Origin: Rhizopus sp. PT2906
Lineage: Eukaryota; Mucoromycota; Mucoromycetes; Mucorales; Rhizopodaceae
DNA: 52,012 bases
Reading direction: 5' to 3'
NCBI GenBank assembly: GCA_025529335.1
Contig: JAMYHX010000297.1
Coordinates: forward strand, 1-52,012
The notes below the pieces were generated by a model. The model worked only from the letters and a program-made list of their open reading frames with translations. It did not search any database and was not told the DNA's origin. The translations under genes and the position numbers were made by a program. Below, piece after piece: positions 45,262 to 52,012 of the stretch (its first letter is position 1; every line of letters starts with the position of its first letter).

Positions 45262-47564
45262 TTATACAAGAAGTTTTTCGATTTCATCCACTAATTCTTG
45301 ACCATCCTTGATAGGATCAATAGGATGTGCTTCCATGATTGTATATTTGGTACGGCTTTGGTCCTATAAAAAATGTAAGACCCTGAGCACATATTCTCTA
45401 CAGATCAAAAACTTACATTGTATGTTTCAGACTTGGCTCTTGCCTTAAAGTGGTAAGATTTAAACAAGGCCCTTCCACAGATCTTTTGGAATTGTGAGAT
45501 ATCATTATCCTTAATTTCCATCAATTCATTAGCAGATGTACCAAGAAGAGCACGTCCAACATCGTCAAAGGTATTAAAGAAGAGCTGAGACGTAGGATCA
45601 TTCACACCAATGGTCAGGATAAACTTCCATTCGGGTGTCGTAAATGTCTTTTGACACTTTTCGCAGCGCCATCCGTTTTCTTCTTGAAGCAATTTCTTTC
45701 TACATTCAGGACAACCAGGATAAGCTAACATCTCTTGCTTGATATAGGCCACGGTTCCCTTGAACGAAAAGTAGTCGGGTCGAATACCAGAACCCAAGTC
45801 TTCTGTTCTGACTTGCAAGAGATTAACCTTGTTAGTTGGACGCGATATGTTCTCACCCATTGCACCACCATTAGTGAACGTGCCAAAGTCTTTGTTACCA
45901 TTGCTGTTGAACCATTGACGCAGTCGTTGTGTCTCTGGAATGTCTGGGTTTGTCTTGAGCGTGCCAGAGGCAGATAGAGACAAGGATCTACCATTAAAGT
46001 CACTGACACGAACACCACGACAGGCAATAATGGGAGAATCATTTGAATTGAATTCTTCGGCTGTTTTGTCCCAAATGGTCAAGCGAACAGATTTGCCACT
46101 TTCATCAACAATTGATAATTCTCTCTTCTTTGTCTAAAAAAAAAAGCATTTAAGTTAATGAATGTGCAATCTAAACTCTTTGCTTACAGGTCTGCCTGTA
46201 GACTTGGTAACGATTTCAGTAACGCCGTTATCTTGAATCACAACGCCCATGATATCTAATATAAAACATAAGCATATATTACTGCGCATTTTTTTTTTAT
46301 TACCAATAGTTGAGCCCGCTTCGATATTATCCAAGTCAGAGATCTTGACAAATTTGAAATTCATTTGAGGAATAGCAGAGTCGCCAGAGCACTAGGGGCA
46401 AATATATAATCAGTTTTGTTTGATAAGCAATAAAACAAAGACTTACAAGCTCTATCTCTGTGCCTGCTTCAAGTGTCAATTCATATTCATTGTCCAAGGT
46501 AGAGAACTGCTTTCTAGCCATGGTTACTCTAGCTTTAGACAGATAATATACTTTTCCTTCTTCAAGCATATGGTAAAGACGATCGACTTGATCATTGAAA
46601 GCGGTCGCTTTGATTTCACCCTATTAATGTGTTAATGTACGAAAGAATATTGTATTTTTTTCTTTTTACACTTTGATCTAACAGGTTCAAACTGAACAGT
46701 TTGCCATCGCCTCTGTTATTATGCCATTGTTTGATTTGAGACTTTTGTGTAACTCTTGCCTTGATAGTCCATCTATAGTATATTAATACACATACACATC
46801 AACAGAAACTCTTATTACCTGCTCTGATAAGGATTAATGTTCTTGATGGGTGTAAGAGATGACTCCAGCTGCATGTTGGGTCTTGAATTAAAACTTCCAG
46901 GTGAATTGAAAGTTGGACTTGCAGAGGAATAGGAAGTACTTGTGTTATTGAATAAAGGTTGTTGCTGTTGTTGTTGTTGAGGTTGCTGTTGAGGTTGGGG
47001 TTGAGATTGAGGTCTTGATTGAGTATTAGCTGCGCTTGGAGATGCGGAGGTTGGATCAAGAGAGACAGGTGTGCCTACTTTAGCATCCACGTCCGATATA
47101 ACGACTTCGAGATTCAAGATAATCAGCACTCTACATACGCATGTCAGTAAGCCCCTTCAGTACTCTATCCTTCGTTCTTACTTTTTGTTTGAAAGCATAT
47201 TGCATGCGTATTCCTTAATGCGTACAATACTGTTTCTTTTGATTTGACCTTGCTCAACAAGACCTGTGTGCTGCGTAGAAAGCATCGCTATGAAAGGGTT
47301 AATCATCATGCATTTTCATGTATATGTCAATATTCAACCTTGCATAAAGTTAACTCCATCAGATACAATAGCTCTTTATATAACACACGTTAATCTACTT
47401 GACAGGTACAAAAACTTTTTTTAATAATACCTATAACGAGTAGTGCCATTAACAGGAAGCGCCTTGATGTTGATTATTTGAACAATTGGATTCGTTGCCA
47501 ATGGGTTTGAATTCTCTTCAAAGTGAATGGCCTTGATGGCACCTACAGAAAGCTGCTGCGACAT
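45262..47564 (-). CDS. RFA1: Replication protein A large subunit (612 aa)
   Basis: Ten exons, complement of 45262..45363, 45417..46133, 46188..46255, 46304..46391, 46447..46620, 46670..46772, 46819..47130, 47182..47287, 47339..47373, 47431..47564. The largest subunit of the heterotrimeric single-strand DNA-binding complex RPA, acting in replication, repair and checkpoints. Visible features: the N-terminal DBD-F-type domain (MSQQLSVGAIKAI), a Pro/Gln/Ser-rich linker with a polyGln run (about residues 130-165), two OB folds ('WTIKARVTQKSQIKQW', 'DIMGVVIQDNG'), and DBD-C with its C4 zinc ribbon 'CPECRKKL' and 'WRCEKCQKTF'. Length matches the family (about 610-620). Confidence 0.96.
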
Positions 47565-48265
47565 GATAAATTTAAGAAAGAAAAAAAATCAACGCGCACT
47601 CGCGACTGCTTAAAAAAATATGTAAAAAAGAGTGAAAAGCGCGCTGGAGATGAAAATAAGGAAAATGATCTGATTGGCTGCATAGATAAGAGACTGCAAA
47701 GTGGTATACCTCAGGCAATGTTCGATTATAATAACAATGGAGGACACTTCTATGAGCTCGATATAATAATAATATAGCTTCTCTATTCAATGTATTAAAC
47801 TTTAGTAGGCTCCTTTATGTGATATTTAGAAAGAATATACACGTTGAATATTATTGGCCAAACAAGAATATAAAGATTTCGCATAACCATTGCATATTCA
47901 CATGCTGTAATTTTTTTTTTCTTCGTCATTCTGTTCACCAAATATGCACATATGGCGTTTACCAATCAATTTGCTCTGTTTCTGGTGACGCCCTTTCAAT
48001 CAGGGGAACATCTCTGTTGTCATCGAGAACACCGATGAGCTCATATATAAAAAATACTATTCTTGGTGAAAGAAAATCTATAGATCATTTTCCCATATTC
48101 TTTTCGTTCGTTTAGTGTTTAATAAAGAAGAAAGAGAGGTTATGGATAACATTAGCGGGAATTAAAAGACCATCAATGCATCTTGACTGTGGGGATTAAT
48201 CGAAATTATTTAAAGCTGGTACCCATCTCTCCTTTCTTTTCTTTCTTCCTTTAATCCTATTAACC
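47565..48265. promoter_or_regulatory. Divergent promoter region of RPA1 and the sulfhydrylase
   Basis: No gene is recognised. Close to the RPA1 start there are G1/S-like sites: ACGCGC at 47592-47597, TCGCGA at 47600-47605 and the palindrome AGCGCGCT at 47638-47645, resembling MCB/E2F-type elements that drive replication genes. Further right is ordinary AT-rich sequence. Confidence 0.35.
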
Positions 48266-49826
48266 ATGACTCAAACTGAAGAACATCAATTCCATTTCGA
48301 TACCTTACAGCTACATGCTGGTCAGAAGCCTGATCCTATCACTAACTCTCGCGCTGTGCCTATTTATGCTTCCACGTCATTTGTCTTTGACAACACAGAA
48401 CATGGTGCTAATCTATTTGCTTTAAAAGAACCTGGTTATATTTATTCAAGAATAATGAACCCTACAACCGATGTCTTTGAACAACGTATTGCTGCCCTTG
48501 AAAAAGGAGCTGCTGCTGTTGCAGTATCATCAGGTGAATATAAACAACGTGATTTGTCTGTCACATAATAATCTAATCCATAACAGGTCAAGCTGCTCAG
48601 TTCCTTGTCGTTGCCACTTTATGTAAGGCAGGAGATAACATCGTATCGAGTAGCAGTCTATATGGTGGTACCTACAACCAATTCAAAGTCGTCTTCCCTC
48701 GTCTGGGAGTTCAAACCAAGTTTGTGAACAGTGATGATCCCGAAGATTTTAAAAAGGCTATTGATGAAAACACAAAGTTGCTCTATGTCGAAAGTATAGG
48801 CAATCCAGAGCTAAAGGTTCCTGATTTCGCAGCATTAGCTAGGGTTGCTCACGAGGCTGGTATTCCTCTTGTGGTTGACAAGTAAGTCATAAAAAGTCAT
48901 GGTCTGTTGCATAAATTAAAGGTGTATTCATAGTACACTTGGTGCTGGTGGATACATAGTCAAACCTATCGAGCATGGTGCTGACATTGTCGTACACTCT
49001 ACAACAAAGTGGATCGGAGGGTAAGAGAAGGATATGATTGTATGTAACCATTATTTACACAACTCCCCTTTCATAGTCACGGTACAACCATCGGTGGTGT
49101 TGGTAAGCACATGCTTATATTATATTATATTCTTATTGATTTCTTTCATCTAGTTATTGACTCTGGTAAATTCCCTTGGAACAATGGTAAATTCCCTGAC
49201 TTTACTGAACCCTCTCCTGGATACCATGGAATGAAATTTTGGGATACATTTGGCCATCTTTCATTCGCTGCCCGTCTTCGAACAGAATCTCTTCGTGATA
49301 TTGGTGCTTGTCAAAATCCTTTCGGTTCCTTCTTACTGCTCCAAGGCTTAGAAACGCTCTCTCTTCGTGTTCAACGCCATCTTGAGAACACACTCGCCTT
49401 GGCTGAGTGGCTTGATGCCAGGGATGATGTCTCTTGGGTCTCCTATCCTGGTTTAAAGAATCATCCATCCCATGAACTTGCTTCCAAGTATCTCAAGCAT
49501 GGCTACGGTGGTGTCTTGACATTTGGTGTCAAGGGCTCAACTAAGGTGTTTATTGATTCACTCAAGCTTGCCTCTCATTTAGCTAATTTGGGTGATGCCA
49601 AAACATTGGTTATTGCTCCAGCTTTAACTACACATCAACAATTATCAGATGAAGAGCAGCTCTCTGCAGGTGTAACCAAGGATATGGTTCGTGTATCTGT
49701 TGGCATAGAGTAAGTTGAGTATTTGTGTATAAGACATAATATTAATATTCATTTAGACATATTGACGATATTAAATGGGATTTCAATCAAGCACTTGTGA
49801 AGGCAGCAGTAGCGGAATCTTCATAA
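48266..49826 (+). CDS. MET17: O-acetylhomoserine sulfhydrylase (433 aa)
   Basis: Exons 48266..48533, 48587..48881, 48934..49020, 49077..49102, 49154..49709, 49757..49826. A PLP enzyme of the Cys/Met metabolism family that joins O-acetylhomoserine with sulfide (or methanethiol) to make homocysteine, the main sulfur-assimilation step in fungi. Diagnostic pieces: 'DTLQLHAGQ', 'SSSLYGGTYNQFK', 'LGAGGYIVKPIEHGADIVVHS' split by context, and 'STTKWIGGHG', where Lys213 binds PLP. 'ACQNPFGSFLLLQGLETL' and 'HQQLSDEEQLSAGV' are typical of the long-form (~430 aa) enzyme. Length agrees. The last exon is short. Confidence 0.95.
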
Positions 49827-50032
49827 TTATTATTATTATTATTACTACTATTATTGACTACATTTAATAAATCACACAGCGTTGTTCAGAAATCATTTCT
49901 CTGCCAATTGTAAGTTCGGACAGCAACCAATTTAGGAAATTCTGTAAAAAAAGCTCAGCCTTGCTTTTTCTTTCTTTCTTTCTTTCTTTCTCTCTCTTTC
50001 CTCCTGACTCTTCTTTAACCCTTTTTCGCGTC

Positions 50033-51595
50033 ATGGCCAAACCAAGTCCAATCGCCTCTAAAGTTGCAGGCATTATACTTCCCTTTGTTGTGTTTGGTCT
50101 GCTAGCATACTCTTGGTATATTTATATATTTCGTGTTTGCGGTTAGTTTAGATCTAGTTTATGCGGAAGTTGTTCAAAAGTGAAGCTAACAAAAATGACA
50201 TATTACGTAGTGCATTTATTGATTAAGGAAACTACTAACCAAAAGGCAGAAGCAAGTAAGAATACAAAGAAAGAAAGAAAAAATGAAATGATGAGGGTTA
50301 TAATAAATGATATAGTTGCTTTCATGACTATTGCAAGCTTTTTCTGGCTCATGGCTATAGTTTGTTATATTCGAGTCATATCAACGTCAGCGGGCAGTCC
50401 AATGAATATAAACCAAAGTAACATTTAATAGAGAAATAGAGGGGGAGGGTAAATGAATTTAATTGATTCTTACACTGCAGACACTAGCCCCTTTTGCGAT
50501 TATGCAAGATGAAAGATTTGCGGGTCAGAGTTTACCTTGTTACTATTACTCACCAAACCTGTTTGATAACAAGACACTTACTTCTCGACATATGAACAAT
50601 TCAGAAAATGTAAACGACAAGTCACCATTACTATCCATCAGTAAGAGAGACGGACAGAGACGATACTGTCATATCTGTGAATGCTTTAAACCTGATCGAT
50701 CACATCACTGTAGAGAATGTAACAAGTGTATCTTAAAGATGGACCAGTAAGCATATATTGTTATTTTAAAGCAGGAAACAATAACCCCCTTTTTCCTGTT
50801 TGTAGTCATTGCCCTTGGTATGAAGGGGAAGGTCTTGTGTTTTCATTAATTTTTCTAAATTTATTTACTGCAGGGTGAGCGGATGCGTTGGATTTGGAAA
50901 TTATAAGTTCTTTTTCCTGTTTACATCATATACTGGTATTTATGGGCTGTGGGTATTTGTAACTACTTTACCATTAGTCGTCAGAGGACTTCAAGACATG
51001 GTAAGACCCTTTATATGCAACTTTTTGTATATCTCTAACAGCCAGTAGAATGCTGATCTCGATCCTCAATGGATTGTTCTTATCATCTTGTAAGTGAATA
51101 CATTTTTCTATTAAAGTTACCAACGTTGCACAATAGAGCCTTTGTCTTTGGCTTCACCGTCCTTGGATTTACTGGTGTTCACCTCACGTACATTCTACGT
51201 AACGAGACGACAATTGAACATTTGGCAGATAGACCCTATGATATTCGAGTAGATTTTGATGCAAGTGGAGATAACTTTGAAGTCGTAACTGTAGAACCAG
51301 AACATTATCTATGGGAAAGAAGCAGAAAGGAGAACTGGGAATCAGTCATGGGCAATTCTATAGTTGGCTGGTTTCGTAAGTCCATAGTACATGTAAGCAA
51401 AGGAATCTTTACTGATCTTTTTTATCAATAGTCCCGTTTAAGCGTGGCTTGGGGAATGGGTTTGTGTTTCCTTATAGTGACAGGATGTATCATGAGATTG
51501 TTCAACGGGCTCAACGGCAAAGAAACTCCATGAATCTGTCTCATTACGAAAGAGTATCTTCTTCATTAGAAAGCACTGTTCCTATTACCTCATGA
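50033..51595 (+). CDS. DHHC palmitoyltransferase (378 aa)
   Basis: Exons 50033..50141, 50211..50417, 50509..50746, 50806..50817, 50874..51000, 51049..51089, 51137..51375, 51432..51595; phases close. Two N-terminal hydrophobic segments (VAGIILPFVVFGLL and DIVAFMTIASFFWL) precede the Cys-rich domain 'YCHICECFKPDRSHHCRECNKC' read as short pieces, then D184-H185-H186-C187 and 'VSGCVGFGNYKFF' (usual NNC replaced by SGC). Two further hydrophobic segments and a C-terminal tail follow. The protein would S-acylate partners at Golgi, ER or vacuole membranes. The third intron acceptor at 50507-50508 was chosen because the closer TGCAG at 50480 breaks the frame. The fourth exon is only 12 bases and encodes the HHCPW region. 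Confidence 0.9.
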
Positions 51596-52012
51596 TAAAG
51601 TGTAATTAATAATATATTAGATCTTTTATTTATCGTTACTGTTTAAAGCAGATTACAACTATTGGTCTTTAACAGAATAGTCATGAGTTATTTCAGTCAT
51701 TATGAATCATTTACGACTAGTCGTTAAGTATATCCAACTTCATCAAAAAGGACATTGGCCAAGCATATTCTTTGTAAGCAAGAATGCTACATGTAATCAA
51801 CTGCAAGTCGAGTGGAATAACTATTGCTGGGAACACAGGATTTATGCATCCTGTATTCTCTTCACCTTATTGCTTTGCATCGTGTTACATTTTTTTTTTC
51901 AATGACTCTAATGAGAACAGCTATACAGTTTTTCCAAAATTATTGACACTGATGCCAAGAGTAAAATTCGCGATCGTTAAATTCTATTGTCACGTTTACC
52001 ATTGGTTGATTT
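51596..52012. other. Right-edge sequence with a possible Tc1-like terminus
   Basis: No gene is recognised. The stretch near 51921-51948, 'atacagtttttccaaaatta' followed by ttgacac, resembles Tc1-type inverted-repeat ends seen in fungi. Its partner would lie outside the window, so this cannot be confirmed. Confidence 0.25.

Noticed and set aside
50463..50750. DHHC exon 3 beginning at the TGCAG acceptor at 50480
   Set aside because: It leaves a one-base frame error with exon 2. The later acceptor at 50507-50508 restores the frame, so no frameshift is needed.
1..52012. CRISPR arrays, tRNA or rRNA genes
   Set aside because: I saw no regular spaced repeats, cloverleaf-type sequences or rRNA-like segments.

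Overview
The window reads as a gene-dense piece of an AT-rich nuclear genome from an early-diverging fungus, most likely a Mucoromycota (Mucorales-type) species. The evidence is intron-rich genes with mostly 45-90 nt introns carrying GT...AG ends, a eukaryotic type III glutamine synthetase, a fungal WRKY/GCM1-like zinc finger, a white-collar-2-type gene remnant, a UPF0658 Golgi protein, and degraded transposon-like coding pieces. This assignment is inferred from gene content, not from any database search. I rebuilt exon structures by hand from frame continuity, and the reading phases close exactly for all the multi-exon genes listed.

Layout. 0.1-2.6 kb (-): Dcr2-like metallophosphatase with substituted active-site motifs. 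2.9-4.1 kb: decayed ORF resembling a Fanzor/TnpB nuclease. 5.5-7.3 kb (+): WRKY/GCM1-like zinc-finger protein. 7.3-11.4 kb: gene-poor, with a decayed white-collar-2-like gene. 11.5-13.2 kb: small Cys-containing ORF and threonine aldolase. 13.9-20.8 kb: coiled-coil protein with a CC1-box-like motif, Mut-7/EXD-type exonuclease, UPF0658 membrane protein, and a PWI/RS splicing factor. 20.9-27.3 kb (-): BRAP2/Etp1 and a short Rrp5, separated by degenerate sequence. 28.5-32.0 kb (+): WW-domain protein and a Nup49/Nup58 FG nucleoporin. 32.2-35.3 kb (-): Qcr7 and the dynein light intermediate chain. 35.7-37.8 kb: a decayed Cia2/MIP18 copy containing a MITE, plus a dispersed repeat. 37.9-41.5 kb (-): Nup159/Nup214. 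42.7-51.6 kb: type III glutamine synthetase, RPA1, O-acetylhomoserine sulfhydrylase and a DHHC palmitoyltransferase.

How the genes fit together. Most are unlinked housekeeping functions: nuclear pore, ribosome biogenesis, splicing, DNA replication, respiration, nitrogen and sulfur assimilation. Two could act in one pathway: the dynein light intermediate chain keeps the C-terminal helix that binds cargo adaptors, and the coiled-coil protein at 13.9-15.7 kb has the AAxxG motif typical of adaptors that bind that helix. The most novel material is in the pseudoenzyme-like phosphatase, the Fanzor-like relic, the candidate dynein adaptor, the Rrp5 lacking its usual C-terminal half, and the MITE-interrupted Cia2 relic.
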